From positions 3,784,001 to 3,848,000 of the forward strand of contig CP033051.1 in NCBI GenBank assembly GCA_003667865.1: DNA of 64,000 bases, given 5' to 3'. Positions 1-8,767 of this stretch are shown piece after piece. The first letter of the stretch is position 1, and every line of letters starts with the position of its first letter. The notes below the pieces were generated by a model. That model worked only from the letters and a program-made list of their open reading frames with translations, did no database searches and was not told the DNA's origin. Made by a program: the position numbers and the translations under genes. Source of the stretch: Rossellomorea marisflavi (GTDB lineage: Bacteria; Bacillota; Bacilli; Bacillales; Bacillaceae_B).

Positions 1-31
1 AAGCAATTTAAAGTGAATGACAGATAGTTCA

Positions 32-1201
32 TTAAAGAACAGGTAATTCAATAGAAAAAATTGTTCCCATGTTAGGAGTACTTTCAACTTCAATGCTACC
101 TTTATGCTCACGAATAATATTGTATGAGATTAGTAACCCGAGGCCAGTACCATTTTCCTTTTTTGTAAAGAATGGCTCACCTAATCGTTCAATTTCTTGA
201 GATGACATCCCGCAGCCATAGTCTTGAATCTCAATTATGACCTTTCCTTGTTTACCATGGACCCTGATGTTAATTTTTTGACCTTGTTCACTTGCATCAA
301 TTGCATTCTTTATAAGGTTGATTAACACTTGCTTTACCTGAGCTACATTACATTTTATATTTATGGGATTCGTTAAATTATTTTCTAACTCTAACCAAAT
401 ACCTCTAAGATTTGATTCAGGCAATAGTAAAGATACAACTTCAGAAACCAATTGGAAACCATCAAAAATTTCTTTTTTATTTTTAACTGGTTTTCCTAGT
501 AATAACATCTCACTTGCGATTGCTTCAATACGACCAATCTCTGACTCCATAACCTGAATATACTCTACTTTTCGTTCAGGTGTATGCTTTAATAAGCTAA
601 GGAAACCTTTAATAGCTGTCAATGGATTTCGGATTTCATGTGCAATTCCCGTTGCGAGCTGCCCAACAATATTTAACTTTTCTCTTTGAAGAAGTTCGTT
701 TTGTTCTGCTTCTCGATCGGTCATGTCCTTGCAGATACAGAACCATCCACCTGATTGACACTTAGATATTGTACATTCTACTAAAAGGAATTCTCCATTT
801 TTCTTTCGTAAGTGCTTTACACTTATACTTTCCTTTAAATCTTCCTCTTGTAATCTCCTAAGCTCAGAATTAATAAATGCCTGGTTTAATTGATCAAAAA
901 GCATACTTAACTCTTCACTTATAATTTCTTCTTGTTTATATCCAAGAAGTGATTGAATATTTGCTGATACCTTTTTACATACTCCATTATCCTCTAGTAT
1001 AAATACGAGATTACCGCTATGTTGAAAAAGAAATTCAAAGTCTTGCTCAATAGAATTGATCTTCTTATCTATGTTAAAATCAACAGCACTACATGCAGTA
1101 GGTTCTTTCATTAATCGCAGGCTAGAGTCTCTGTTACCTTGCGAGTAGTTAGTCTTTTGATTGGCTAGACCTTCACTCTGTTCATCTTGATTCTTTTCCA
1201 T
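32..1201 (-). CDS. Sporulation-type PAS sensor histidine kinase
   Basis: Soluble two-component sensor kinase of 389 residues with no membrane segment or signal peptide. A PAS-like region spans about residues 50-165 (LVFILEDNG, then LLGYKQEEI), followed by a HisKA helix with the phospho-acceptor His188 in AHEIRNPLTAIKGF. The HATPase domain shows the N box (NLIKNAIDAS), G1 (DYGCGMS) and G2 (GTGLGL). The HEIRNPLTAIKGF signature and soluble PAS layout match the KinA/KinE class that feeds the Spo0F-Spo0A phosphorelay; that role is inference. No response regulator gene is adjacent, which fits orphan sporulation kinases. The ATG has a good site, AGGAGGTAGAA. Rather short for KinA (about 600), closer to KinB/KinC-like lengths. 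The N-terminal 45 residues are polar and unrecognised. Confidence 0.9.
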   Translation of the reverse strand: MEKNQDEQSEGLANQKTNYSQGNRDSSLRLMKEPTACSAVDFNIDKKINSIEQDFEFLFQHSGNLVFILEDNGVCKKVSANIQSLLGYKQEEIISEELSMLFDQLNQAFINSELRRLQEEDLKESISVKHLRKKNGEFLLVECTISKCQSGGWFCICKDMTDREAEQNELLQREKLNIVGQLATGIAHEIRNPLTAIKGFLSLLKHTPERKVEYIQVMESEIGRIEAIASEMLLLGKPVKNKKEIFDGFQLVSEVVSLLLPESNLRGIWLELENNLTNPINIKCNVAQVKQVLINLIKNAIDASEQGQKINIRVHGKQGKVIIEIQDYGCGMSSQEIERLGEPFFTKKENGTGLGLLISYNIIREHKGSIEVESTPNMGTIFSIELPVL

Positions 1202-1305
1202 TTCTACCTCCTGCTACGAATGTGGTTCTTACTAGTACCGATAGTATAAGTAACGTTTCATTATATGTTTGGCTTACTATAAATATCACTAATCTAGTTA
1301 AAAAA

Positions 1306-1338
1306 ATGACCTAATCTCACTATGTGAGATTAGGTCAT
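1306..1338 (-). terminator. Terminator of the DUF2294 gene
   Basis: Perfect 15-base inverted repeat (arms 1306-1320 and 1324-1338, three-base loop) followed on the minus strand by seven T residues. It lies just after the stop of the gene ending at 1358 and before the kinase start. Confidence 0.9.
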
Positions 1339-1357
1339 GAAATGGCTTGATGTCCCT

Positions 1358-2041
1358 TCATTTACCTTTTTGAGAGTTTAAAATCATGCATATAGTTGAA
1401 AAGTCTTCATGTAAGTGCCAATCAACGAAAATTTGATCAATTGATTCGCCAAATACTTTTCGATAGTTTATGTCGTAAGTGAAATATTTTTTTTCAATTT
1501 CTGATTTTGTAATTCGAAGTTCCGATTCAAAGCCTTTTTTTATCAGCGCTTTTTCAAGTACTGTTAAAATACCTCTTCGTATGCATACATAGATACTAGG
1601 AGTAATTTTATATACAGTGGTTTGTTCTGGAACTTTCTGTACCACTTTAGAAATCCGATTCACTTCTTCAATAATTGTAGATGATTCTGGAAAATCTGAT
1701 ATAACATCCTGCTCATTTTGGAGATGTATAAGTATAACACCTGTATTTCTTTCAAAATCCCAATCATGACTAATTTTCTCAATATCTTGCTGAAGTCGTT
1801 CCTCTACGACCCCTTTAAGCTGGGATAATAGCCCATTCACAACAGTATTTCTTGATAAATAGGCGGTATCAATCTCACCCTGTTTCGTGAGTGCAATCTC
1901 AAGTGGGGAGATAAACTCTTGTATATGTATCACTAGGAAAGGATATTCATGATAAGCCCGACATTGCTTCGGACCTTTTCCAAATTCCTTACGAAGTAAT
2001 TTACTTGTATAACTACTTATGTATTGTAACTCGTCTTGCAC
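1358..2041 (-). CDS. DUF2294 / MpsC-family protein
   Basis: Protein of about 227 residues that looks like two tandem copies of the DUF2294 (Na+-translocating MpsC family) fold: KLLRKEFGKGPKQ opens the first, and a related block near VYKITPSIYVCIRRGILT-VLEKALIKKG belongs to the second. Function in Bacillus is not established; MpsC-family members have been linked to bicarbonate or sodium transport systems, but no MpsA/MpsB partner is here. The longest frame reaches 2179, but the extension has no ribosome site and contains a plausible minus-strand -10 box TACAAT at 2118-2123, so I prefer the GTG at 2041 behind GAGG; an in-frame GTG near 2090 is also possible. Monocistronic, closed by the hairpin at 1306. 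Confidence 0.75.
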   Translation of the reverse strand: MQDELQYISSYTSKLLRKEFGKGPKQCRAYHEYPFLVIHIQEFISPLEIALTKQGEIDTAYLSRNTVVNGLLSQLKGVVEERLQQDIEKISHDWDFERNTGVILIHLQNEQDVISDFPESSTIIEEVNRISKVVQKVPEQTTVYKITPSIYVCIRRGILTVLEKALIKKGFESELRITKSEIEKKYFTYDINYRKVFGESIDQIFVDWHLHEDFSTICMILNSQKGK

Positions 2042-2271
2042 GCTTTCTTCATCCTCGTTGTACGGGGGAACAAAACAGTTCCTATTCACTGACTTCCTAT
2101 GACAATGAACGGTTCTTATTGTATCACATCTCCGATTATTTTTAATACTAGTTTGTATAAAAAACACGGAAATATGCATAAAATAATATATTTGCTTGTT
2201 CCTTTTCTATATATATATCCAAAATCTTATGAAGCTCAAACTTATTCATCTAAAATAATTAAACAAAGAAA

Positions 2272-2297
2272 GGAGCACCACCGATTGATGGTACTCC
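2272..2297 (-). terminator. Terminator after cotX
   Basis: Nine-base stem GGAGTACCA/TGGTGCTCC (one G-U pair) with an eight-base loop, followed on the minus strand by TTTCTTTG. It closes the coat operon that ends at 2344. The remaining bases between 2042 and 2271 hold only the putative promoter of the DUF2294 gene. Confidence 0.7.
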
Positions 2298-2343
2298 AAA
2301 CCACTATCTTTTAATGAAGGTGTTCAGTAAAACAAGTTAAACA

Positions 2344-2814
2344 TTATAGGATGTTTAAAGATATAAGCAAAGCAACAAGAATTTGTAGGAATAGTTGTAC
2401 GGTTACTGCAACATCAGTATTACGCGTTCTTACTTCAACTTTACAAGAGTCTTCAATGATTGTACGCCCACGGTTCACTTGAGCATTCTTAGTATACTGT
2501 AATAGCTCTTGGTAAATTTCTTTAGATGTTTCAGCACTAGCAATTGAGATGTTAATGACAATCGCAATTAATGCTTGAATTGCTACTTGGATATTTACTC
2601 CGACTTGTGTGTCAGATGTGCTTACTTGCACACCCTCAGAGTTACGAACAACAATAAGTTCATCCGTAACTTGGTACGTTTTGCTCACTTGATCTGCCAC
2701 TTGCGCTGTATCCTTGAATAAAGGATGAACACTATTCGGATCTAATGCATTCCATCCACATTTATTCTCTGCCTGAACATCCGCAACGTTGTCATAGCAA
2801 TAGTTATTTCCCAT
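2344..2814 (-). CDS. cotX: Spore coat protein X (CotX/CotV domain)
   Basis: A 156-residue coat protein. Two copies of the CotX/CotV (PF07552-type) unit are visible, each a polar strand followed by a hydrophobic helix: TDELIVVRNSEGVQVSTSDTQ then GVNIQVAIQALIAIVINISI, and TIIEDSCKVEVRTRNTD then VAVTVQLFLQILVALLISL. CotX belongs to the insoluble fraction/crust of B. subtilis spores. The N-terminal quarter is Asn/Asp rich with two Cys (residues near 6 and 19), possible cross-link points. Its ATG overlaps the stop of the upstream gene by one base (TAATG), so the two are translationally coupled and share the sigma-K-like promoter at 3056-3082. The second Cys pair member lies in DSCKVEV. Confidence 0.92.
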   Translation of the reverse strand: MGNNYCYDNVADVQAENKCGWNALDPNSVHPLFKDTAQVADQVSKTYQVTDELIVVRNSEGVQVSTSDTQVGVNIQVAIQALIAIVINISIASAETSKEIYQELLQYTKNAQVNRGRTIIEDSCKVEVRTRNTDVAVTVQLFLQILVALLISLNIL

Positions 2815-3023
2815 TATTCATTTTCCTCCTTTTTATCGTTCGCGGAATCAAGGAATTGTTGCACATTTCCTTGTAGATCGCTCACCATTTTTAGAATTTC
2901 TTGTCTTTCTTCTTCTGATGGCCCTTCGACTTGACTTAGGTCAACCCCATGCTTCTTAAGAATGCTTTTTACAAGCTGATTCATAAGAGGGTTGGAATAT
3001 TGTTTAAGATCATCTAGACTCAT
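2814..3023 (-). CDS. Small coat-operon protein (CotW-like position)
   Basis: A 69-residue, highly charged, helical protein (SLDDLKQYSNPLMNQLVKSILKKHG, then an acidic region ending KKEENE). I cannot assign a family with certainty. It directly precedes cotX with a one-base stop/start overlap, has a strong site AAGGAGGGAATTTGAA before ATG, and sits behind a sigma-K-like promoter, so it is very likely a mother-cell expressed coat component or assembly partner, in the place cotW occupies in the B. subtilis cotVWX operon. No transmembrane segment, no cysteine. Confidence 0.75.
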   Translation of the reverse strand: MSLDDLKQYSNPLMNQLVKSILKKHGVDLSQVEGPSEEERQEILKMVSDLQGNVQQFLDSANDKKEENE

Positions 3024-3055
3024 TTCAAATTCCCTCCTTTATGTGATTACACTAT

Positions 3056-3082
3056 TACTCTATGAAATTAGGGAAAATGAGT
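3056..3082 (-). promoter_or_regulatory. Sigma-K-like promoter of the coat operon
   Basis: On the minus strand CATAGAGTA (3056-3064) fits the sigma-K -10 consensus CATAnnnTA, and the AC of the -35 (3081-3082) is exactly 16 bases upstream. It lies about 33 bases before the start codon of the coat operon. Agreement with the expected late mother-cell expression of cotX raises confidence. Confidence 0.75.
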
Positions 3083-3200
3083 ATGGACGAGTATCCTAAT
3101 CTAGTGAAAATGTGCTAGTAACTAGTAGATATGCAGGAGTAACAAAAGTATATAGACATAGCAAAAACGCCTAAAATTTAGGCTGTGAAGAGGAATTATA

Positions 3201-3213
3201 GAGGGACGGACCT
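3201..3213 (+). repeat. Dispersed GGGACGGACC repeat, copy 1
   Basis: GAGGGACGGACCT core shared with copies at 3416, 21066, 23275, 28051/28085, 31717 and 35549. Here it is intergenic; an A/T stretch follows. Confidence 0.75.
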
Positions 3214-3265
3214 AATAAAAAAACCGAAAAACCTCTAGGATTTCTCAGTTTCTACAATATTTTTC

Positions 3266-3376
3266 TTACCAAAGGCTGTTGAACAAACGCTTTTCAATTA
3301 AATCGGTATCTATTGGACATTTTTTCGCATCTCTTCCATATTGCCATGCCCAAACATTTGCTTGTACACCCTCTTG
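3266..3376 (-). pseudogene. Possible gene remnant between two repeats
   Basis: A 36-codon open stretch without start codon, entered from an in-frame TGA at 3377-3379, reads like a real protein tail (ANVWAWQYGRDAKKCPIDTD, ending in LFNSLW). No ribosome site, and it is bounded by the GGGACGGACC copies at 3201 and 3416. I do not recognise the family. The gene-free stretch 3024-3442 otherwise holds the sigma-K promoter, these repeats and an AT-rich palindrome near 3167-3182. Confidence 0.35.
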
Positions 3377-3415
3377 TCAATAGAATGCCTACTATACTTA
3401 TTCAAGTTTTTCACA

Positions 3416-3429
3416 AGAGGGACGGACCT
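3416..3429 (+). repeat. Dispersed GGGACGGACC repeat, copy 2
   Basis: AGAGGGACGGACCT in the same orientation as copy 1, about 215 bases away, 14 bases downstream (minus sense) of the stop codon of the YwaF-like gene. Confidence 0.75.
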
Positions 3430-3442
3430 TATTTCGTGTTCA

Positions 3443-4171
3443 CTACTCTTCCTGTTTTGATTTTCTCAAAATAACAATGATACCGTAGATAACACTAAAT
3501 AAAACGAATGCGATTAGTTCAAGAGATAATATATACCATGGATATGGCCCTAGATAATCAATTGGACTTGCATTCTGTGGCTTCTGTGTAAGAAACATAT
3601 AATTAGATCCTAGCAGTTTATTTATTATATAGACGAAAACGGCAATAATATTTAGAGTTATGAAGGATTTAATAAGAGAAGAAAAGGTAGGAATGTACTC
3701 TTCTATCCACACCATATAAAAACAAGAAATGACAATAGCGATATGTGCAATAAAAAACTGATAGAAGCGGAAATGTGGAAAACCAAAGAATAGTTCTGGT
3801 GTAATCATTGCTATTAATGCCCCTGACATACTAACAAAAAAGGCAACTTCAAAGATTCGGTAGCTTTTTGTAATGAGCATAATCGTGCATAGATAAAGAG
3901 ATATAGAACATAATTGAAATGGTAGGTTTATGGTAGGATCCCATTTCCCATGAGCGAGATACCAAACGTGAAAGCCAACTTCACCAAAAAATAGTGAACC
4001 TATTAATAGATAATTCATTGGTTTTCTATAATCTTTTTTTATACGATTCTTAAATGAATATAACAATACCAACAATACTAGTGTAATGATAAGAACAACC
4101 AAATGTGAAATTGAAAATAATTGAAACGGATAATCCTCGTACCGAAAACTAAAAAAAGTATCCATATTCAC
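3443..4171 (-). CDS. YwaF-type integral membrane protein (TIGR02206)
   Basis: A 242-residue protein with about seven transmembrane helices. The pattern of the TIGR02206/YwaF family is clear: an N-terminal helix after FSISHLVVLIITLV, then the block WDPTINLPFQLCSISLYL, then GFPHFRFYQFFIAHIAIV with conserved His/Arg/Phe residues inside the membrane. Function of the family is unknown; the polar intramembrane residues suggest a transporter or sensor. It is the only gene of its transcript as far as can be seen. The C-terminus is basic and cytosolic (RKSKQEE). Its end lies next to the dispersed repeat at 3416. Confidence 0.85.
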   Translation of the reverse strand: MNMDTFFSFRYEDYPFQLFSISHLVVLIITLVLLVLLYSFKNRIKKDYRKPMNYLLIGSLFFGEVGFHVWYLAHGKWDPTINLPFQLCSISLYLCTIMLITKSYRIFEVAFFVSMSGALIAMITPELFFGFPHFRFYQFFIAHIAIVISCFYMVWIEEYIPTFSSLIKSFITLNIIAVFVYIINKLLGSNYMFLTQKPQNASPIDYLGPYPWYILSLELIAFVLFSVIYGIIVILRKSKQEE

Positions 4172-4406
4172 AAATCCAATCTTTAAAGGAGTAGAGGCTA
4201 CATTTCACATTAGCCCCTATATATTTTATACAAATTCTTTTGTTGCATGCCAATCCATCATGTTGATCCATTGTTTTTATTTTAGGCAAAACAATGGACC
4301 GATGATTTGTGGGTTCCATCTCAGAAGGAACTAGAGCTTAGAATCCTACCGAAGTGAAGGCAAACTATTTCTTTAGTTACTTTATCCATCAGAACGTAAT
4401 TACAAC

Positions 4407-4562
4407 TTATCCACCAAACCAACTATTTGCTTTTACACGTTCTTCTTCATGAAGGATACGTTCATTTTCGATTCCATCTTGGAAATGATTTCTACTCTTA
4501 GAACGAACAAATCCACTAACAACACCAGCAACAATTACAAAACCAATTAGACCCCAGATCAT
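4407..4562 (-). CDS. Small membrane-anchored protein, 51 aa
   Basis: Small gene with a textbook start: AAGGAGGG, seven bases, ATG at 4562. The product has one N-terminal transmembrane helix (WGLIGFVIVAGVVSGFVR) followed by a charged, helical cytosolic tail rich in Glu/Arg and ending in NSWFGG. I do not recognise a named family. It sits in an otherwise empty 480-base interval, divergent to the DUF4003 gene. The strong ribosome site, clean amphipathic design and codon use make it a real gene despite its size. Confidence 0.75.
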   Translation of the reverse strand: MIWGLIGFVIVAGVVSGFVRSKSRNHFQDGIENERILHEEERVKANSWFGG

Positions 4563-4651
4563 GTATATCCCTCCTTAGATTTTCGAGAAAAAAGCATCTA
4601 TTTATATAGTAGTACGTTTCAAGGTTAAAAAAGTTTCAATGCATATTCATT

Positions 4652-4680
4652 TTGTCATCTTTATCATTTTACCTTATTAT
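4652..4680 (+). promoter_or_regulatory. Sigma-A promoter of the DUF4003 gene
   Basis: TTGTCA (4652-4657), a 17-base spacer, TATTAT (4675-4680). It overlaps the upstream part of the open frame and so rules out the TTG at 4652 as the translation start. Confidence 0.7.
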
Positions 4681-4750
4681 GGAATTGAATGAAACCTCAC
4701 AAGTAATTAGTCGTATTATTAGTAACTATATTTTTAGGGTGGGAGAAGCT

Positions 4751-5743
4751 ATGTTGTCTTCAGAAATGGAAAACAAAGTTACACAATTTGTATCAATATA
4801 TGAGCAGATAAAGAGTGAGCTTGGATGGGGGGCTCCAAACAAAGAAATCATGATGCTTGTAGCTTCAATGTACGTTTCATCAAATCAGTCATTTCACTTA
4901 AGACGGTATATAACGATATGTGAAAGCATTAAAGAACAAGTAGGGTTTTTCTCAACATTAAAAGGCTACGAGAGGTATTCAATAGCAGCACTATTAGATA
5001 TTCATTTTGACAACCCACAACATGAATTTAAGACCTTAACAGAATTATATAATAAACTGATAGAAAATGGTTTTCAAAGAGGGATGTTTTCCTATATCGC
5101 TGCAAGTGTGTTTCTAACAAATAAATCGCAGTTCGAATACCAAGATTCTAGTATTGAAAGAGCACACACTATCTATAAGGCGATGAAACAACATCACTTC
5201 TTTTTAACAGGACAGAGTGACTACCCTTTAGCTGTATTGCTGTCGCTACGCACTGGTAATATTGACTCCCTTATGATGCTTGTGGAATCGTATTATGAAC
5301 AGCTTCATTCATTAGGATTCAAAAAGGGCAATGATCTTCAATTTTTAAGTCATATCCTTTCCCTAAACTGTAAAGAAGAAGGTTCTAAGCTCACACACCA
5401 ATGTATGAACATTTTTGAGGAGTGTAACCGCATTGGATTAAAATTGAAACCAAGGCATTACCCGTCAATTGGAATCATTGCGCTTTTAAATGATCAGATA
5501 AATATTGACGAACTTTTGGAGCTTTCAGAGAATTTATCTTCTGTAAAAGCGTTTCGTTGGCAAAAGGACCTTATTTTTATGATCAGTGTTAGCTTTCTTG
5601 CAAGCGAGTTTACAGATACTTCGTCAATCACAACAGCTGGAATCATGACAACAGTAGAAACCCTTATTCAAGCACAACAAGCGACTATGGTTGCTTCTAT
5701 GGCAACGGTGAGTGCATCATCAAGTACGTCATCAGACTCTTAA
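4751..5743 (+). CDS. DUF4003 family protein
   Basis: About 330 residues, mostly helical, soluble, with the repeated YxxL/helix pattern of DUF4003 (found in Bacillus, function unknown). Motifs seen: WGAPNKEIMMLVASMYV, GYERYSIAALLDIHF and TGQSDYPLAVLLSL, which look like related helical units of about 110 residues. The frame is open from 4652, but the promoter lies inside that extension; the ATG at 4751 follows GGGAGAAGCT and is the likely start. The last 45 residues are low-complexity Thr/Ser/Ala, with QAQQATMVASM and a Ser-rich end. Shares a bidirectional terminator with argH. Confidence 0.75.
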   Translation: MLSSEMENKVTQFVSIYEQIKSELGWGAPNKEIMMLVASMYVSSNQSFHLRRYITICESIKEQVGFFSTLKGYERYSIAALLDIHFDNPQHEFKTLTELYNKLIENGFQRGMFSYIAASVFLTNKSQFEYQDSSIERAHTIYKAMKQHHFFLTGQSDYPLAVLLSLRTGNIDSLMMLVESYYEQLHSLGFKKGNDLQFLSHILSLNCKEEGSKLTHQCMNIFEECNRIGLKLKPRHYPSIGIIALLNDQINIDELLELSENLSSVKAFRWQKDLIFMISVSFLASEFTDTSSITTAGIMTTVETLIQAQQATMVASMATVSASSSTSSDS

Positions 5744-5747
5744 CCAA

Positions 5748-5810
5748 AAAAGACATCTTATAAGGTCCCTCTATCGATATTTTAGATAGATCCTTATAAC
5801 GATGTCTTTT
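5748..5810. terminator. Bidirectional terminator, DUF4003 / argH
   Basis: Long hairpin AAAAGACATC...GATGTCTTTT with an inner TATAAGG/CCTTATA stem. A/T runs on both sides allow it to end both convergent genes; the argH stop follows at 5815. Confidence 0.85.
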
Positions 5811-5814
5811 GCAT

Positions 5815-7212
5815 TTATTTACTACTCATCTCATGAACCTTATTTAGTTCTTTTTCTGCTAGTGCTATTTGATTTCTAACCTGATTTGGTGAGGTTCCTC
5901 CAAAACTTTCTCTTGCTGCTACGACATTCTTAGGTGATAGCACATCATATATATTTTCATCAAACATTTGATGGAATTGTTTGTACTCACTTAGATCTAT
6001 GTCTAATAAGTACTTGTTTTCTTTAATTGCGAATAAAACGATCTTCCCAATAATTTCATGTGCTTCTCGAAAGGCTAAGCCTTTCTTCACTAAATAGTCA
6101 GCTAAATCGGTTGCATTGGAGAAATCTTGTTTTACTGCTTTTTCCATTGAAGCTTTCTTTACTACCATTGTTTCAATCATTGGTGCAAGTAGTGAAAGAG
6201 TCCCTTCTAGGGTTTCAACCGTATCAAACATTCCCTCTTTGTCTTCCTGCATATCCTTGTTATACGCTAGCGGTAAGCCCTTAAGTACGGTCAAAAGACC
6301 CATAAGATTTCCATATACTCGACCCGTTTTGGCACGTAACAACTCTGGTACATCCGGATTTTTCTTTTGTGGCATTATGCTTGAACCTGTACAGAAGGAA
6401 TCGTCTAACTCTACAAATTGAAATTCTTGACTTGACCAAATGACCAATTCCTCTGATAAACGTGAAATATGTGTCATGAGAATAGATGCATTCGATAAAA
6501 ATTCAAGAATAAAATCGCGGTCACTAACAGCATCCATGCTATTCGGGTAGACCGATTGAAATCCTAGCAGTTCAGCAGTTCTCTGTCGATTAATTGGAAA
6601 GGTTGTTCCGGCTAGTGCTCCAGCTCCTAGAGGTGACCAATCGATTCTTGATAAACTTTCTAGCAATCGCTCTTTATCTCGTTCAAACATCCAAAAGTAA
6701 GCCATAAGATGATGTGCGAATGAAATCGGTTGTGCTCTTTGTAGATGTGTATACCCTGGAATGATCGTATCTATATTCTGTTTTGCTTGAGAAAGTATTG
6801 CATATTGAACCTTCTCTAGTTGCTCAACAAACTGAATCACTTTCTTCTTTAAATATAAATGCATATCTGTTGCCACCTGATCATTTCGGCTTCTACCTGT
6901 GTGAAGCTTCCCGCCTACAGGACCAATTAACTGTATAAGCCTTTTCTCAATATTCATATGAATATCTTCATCCGCAACAGAATATTCTATTTCCCCCTTA
7001 AGAATTTGCTCTTTTATTTCATATAGACCTTTCTTTATAAGTAAAACGTCAGGAAGAGGTACTATCGCACACTCCCCTAGCATTTGAACATGCGCTAAGC
7101 TTCCTTCAATGTCCTCAAGTGCCAATATTTGATCAAACGAAATAGAAGCAGTAAATTCTTCAACGAGTTTGTTTGTTTCTTTTGTAAATCGTCCTCCCCA
7201 TAATTTCGACAA
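5815..7212 (-). CDS. argH: Argininosuccinate lyase
   Basis: Last step of arginine synthesis: argininosuccinate to arginine and fumarate. Length 465 is normal. The fumarase/aspartase superfamily signature [12 protein letters not shown] is present, with the catalytic Ser in the flexible loop, plus [12 protein letters not shown] and [10 protein letters not shown], which carries the catalytic His. N-terminus [10 protein letters not shown] is typical. Start is TTG at 7212 behind AAGGAGGG. It follows argG after a 104-base gap containing a strong hairpin at 7233-7288, so its transcription probably depends on read-through from argG. Confidence 0.97.
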   Translation of the reverse strand: MSKLWGGRFTKETNKLVEEFTASISFDQILALEDIEGSLAHVQMLGECAIVPLPDVLLIKKGLYEIKEQILKGEIEYSVADEDIHMNIEKRLIQLIGPVGGKLHTGRSRNDQVATDMHLYLKKKVIQFVEQLEKVQYAILSQAKQNIDTIIPGYTHLQRAQPISFAHHLMAYFWMFERDKERLLESLSRIDWSPLGAGALAGTTFPINRQRTAELLGFQSVYPNSMDAVSDRDFILEFLSNASILMTHISRLSEELVIWSSQEFQFVELDDSFCTGSSIMPQKKNPDVPELLRAKTGRVYGNLMGLLTVLKGLPLAYNKDMQEDKEGMFDTVETLEGTLSLLAPMIETMVVKKASMEKAVKQDFSNATDLADYLVKKGLAFREAHEIIGKIVLFAIKENKYLLDIDLSEYKQFHQMFDENIYDVLSPKNVVAARESFGGTSPNQVRNQIALAEKELNKVHEMSSK

Positions 7213-7232
7213 GTCGATACCCTCCTTTTAAA

Positions 7233-7288
7233 ATAAGGCTCTTCTTTTAATGTTTTTTCACCTATTACAACTATAAGAAGAGCCTTAT
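7233..7288 (-). terminator. Hairpin between argG and argH
   Basis: Perfect 14-base inverted repeat (7233-7246 and 7275-7288) with a 28-base loop; on the minus strand it is followed by TTTTAAAAGG, a poor U run, and then the argH ribosome site. More likely a partial terminator or an mRNA processing/stability element than a full stop. Confidence 0.6.
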
Positions 7289-7316
7289 CTCTGTTCGAAA
7301 ATCCTTTACAAACAAA

Positions 7317-8543
7317 TTATGACTTAATAAATGTCAGATCCTCTTTTTTACCACCGTTTACCTGGGAATAGACCTTTGTTGTCAATCCCCATAGTTTAAT
7401 AAATCCAACAGCTGCATGATGATCAAATAAGTCTCCTTTTGAATAGGTTGCCAGCTCTTCATTATATAGACTGTGATTTGATTTACGCCCCACAACGGTA
7501 TGTGTACCTTTAAACAGCTTCACTCGAATAACACCAGACACTACCTTTTGCGTTTCGTCTACAAAAGCTTGTAAAGCATTTCGTAGTGGTGAATACCAAA
7601 GACCTTCATAAATAAGCTTTGTCATTTGCTGATCGATATCTGTCTTACATTGTGTTACTTCACGTGGTAATGTTAAAAACTCTAACTCTTTATGAGCATT
7701 AATTAAGATGAGTGCAGCAGGGTTTTCGTATACTTCACGGGACTTGATTCCAACAAGGCGATTTTCAATATGATCAATCCTTCCAATACCGTGGAGACCA
7801 CCAATTTCATTTAACTTTTCGATCAACGGAACTAGATTCATTTTTTCTCCATTTAGTGCAATCGGTACTCCTTGATCGAATTCTAATTCAATGTACTGTG
7901 CTTCGTCAGGGGCTAACTCAATCGGATTTGTCCAATCAAACGCAGCTTCAGGAGCCTCGTTCCATGGATTTTCTAGAACACCTGCTTCACATGCACGTCC
8001 CCATATATTGGCATCTATTGAGAAGGGATTATCTAAATCTACTGGGATTGGAATGTCGTTCTCTTCTGCATAAGCAATTTCTTCATCACGTGTCATCCCC
8101 CATTCACGCACTGGAGCAATAACCTTCAAATCTGGATTTAAGGCTTGAATGGATACTTCAAAACGTACTTGATCATTCCCTTTCCCAGTACATCCGTGAG
8201 CAACTGCAACAGCTCCTTCTTTTTCTGCTACCTCAACTAATAGCTTTGAGATTAAAGGTCTTGATAATGCGGAGGACAGAGGATACTTCCCTTCATATAA
8301 GCAATTTGCTTTCAAGGCAGGAATAATATACTCATCGGCAAGCAGTTCTTTAGCATCAACCATATATGCTTTTATGGCTCCTACTTTTAATGCTTTATTT
8401 TTAATCGCTTCAAGGTCTTTTCCTTCTCCAACATCAAGACCTAATGCGATAACATCATAGCCGTATTTTTCTTGAATCCATTTCACTGAAACAGATGTAT
8501 CCAATCCACCTGAATAGGCAAGGACTACTTTTTCTTTTTCCAT
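7317..8543 (-). CDS. argG: Argininosuccinate synthase
   Basis: Joins citrulline and aspartate with ATP to argininosuccinate. 408 residues, full length. The N-type ATP pyrophosphatase loop [10 protein letters not shown] is at the N-terminus, followed by [14 protein letters not shown] and [12 protein letters not shown], both family signatures. ATG start behind AAAGGAG. The gene has its own promoter region at 8559-8596 with two arginine-repressor boxes, separate from the argC promoter, and is followed by argH. So the pathway is transcribed as two arginine-controlled units in the same direction. Confidence 0.98.
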   Translation of the reverse strand: MEKEKVVLAYSGGLDTSVSVKWIQEKYGYDVIALGLDVGEGKDLEAIKNKALKVGAIKAYMVDAKELLADEYIIPALKANCLYEGKYPLSSALSRPLISKLLVEVAEKEGAVAVAHGCTGKGNDQVRFEVSIQALNPDLKVIAPVREWGMTRDEEIAYAEENDIPIPVDLDNPFSIDANIWGRACEAGVLENPWNEAPEAAFDWTNPIELAPDEAQYIELEFDQGVPIALNGEKMNLVPLIEKLNEIGGLHGIGRIDHIENRLVGIKSREVYENPAALILINAHKELEFLTLPREVTQCKTDIDQQMTKLIYEGLWYSPLRNALQAFVDETQKVVSGVIRVKLFKGTHTVVGRKSNHSLYNEELATYSKGDLFDHHAAVGFIKLWGLTTKVYSQVNGGKKEDLTFIKS

Positions 8544-8558
8544 TATTCGTACACTCCT

Positions 8559-8596
8559 TTTGAATATTAAAACACATACTAGTATTTTTATACAAT
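8559..8596 (-). promoter_or_regulatory. AhrC/ArgR operator and promoter of argG
   Basis: Two ARG-box-like 16-mers, 8559-8574 and 8581-8596; the latter reads ATTGTATAAAAATACT on the minus strand. Their starts are 22 bases apart, exactly as upstream of argC. A -35-like TTGTAT lies inside the distal box and a -10-like TTTAAT in the proximal one, so repressor binding would cover the promoter. Confidence 0.75.
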
Positions 8597-8767
8597 CAAT
8601 CCCAAAAAAATATATATTTTCTATATGATCAGTTGCTTTCCTGATAGGTTCTCTTCGGTACGGGTATTAATTTCTTTCCACGTCTAAAATCACTGTAGAG
8701 TATTTTTGCCTCTGCGTTATGCATAAAGGAAATTACATGTGATGCATTAAAGTCAATGGGATTTGAA

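Noticed and set aside
2099-2314. 71-codon plus-strand frame
   Set aside because: No ribosome site, antisense to the promoter region of the DUF2294 gene and across the cotX terminator; a chance frame.
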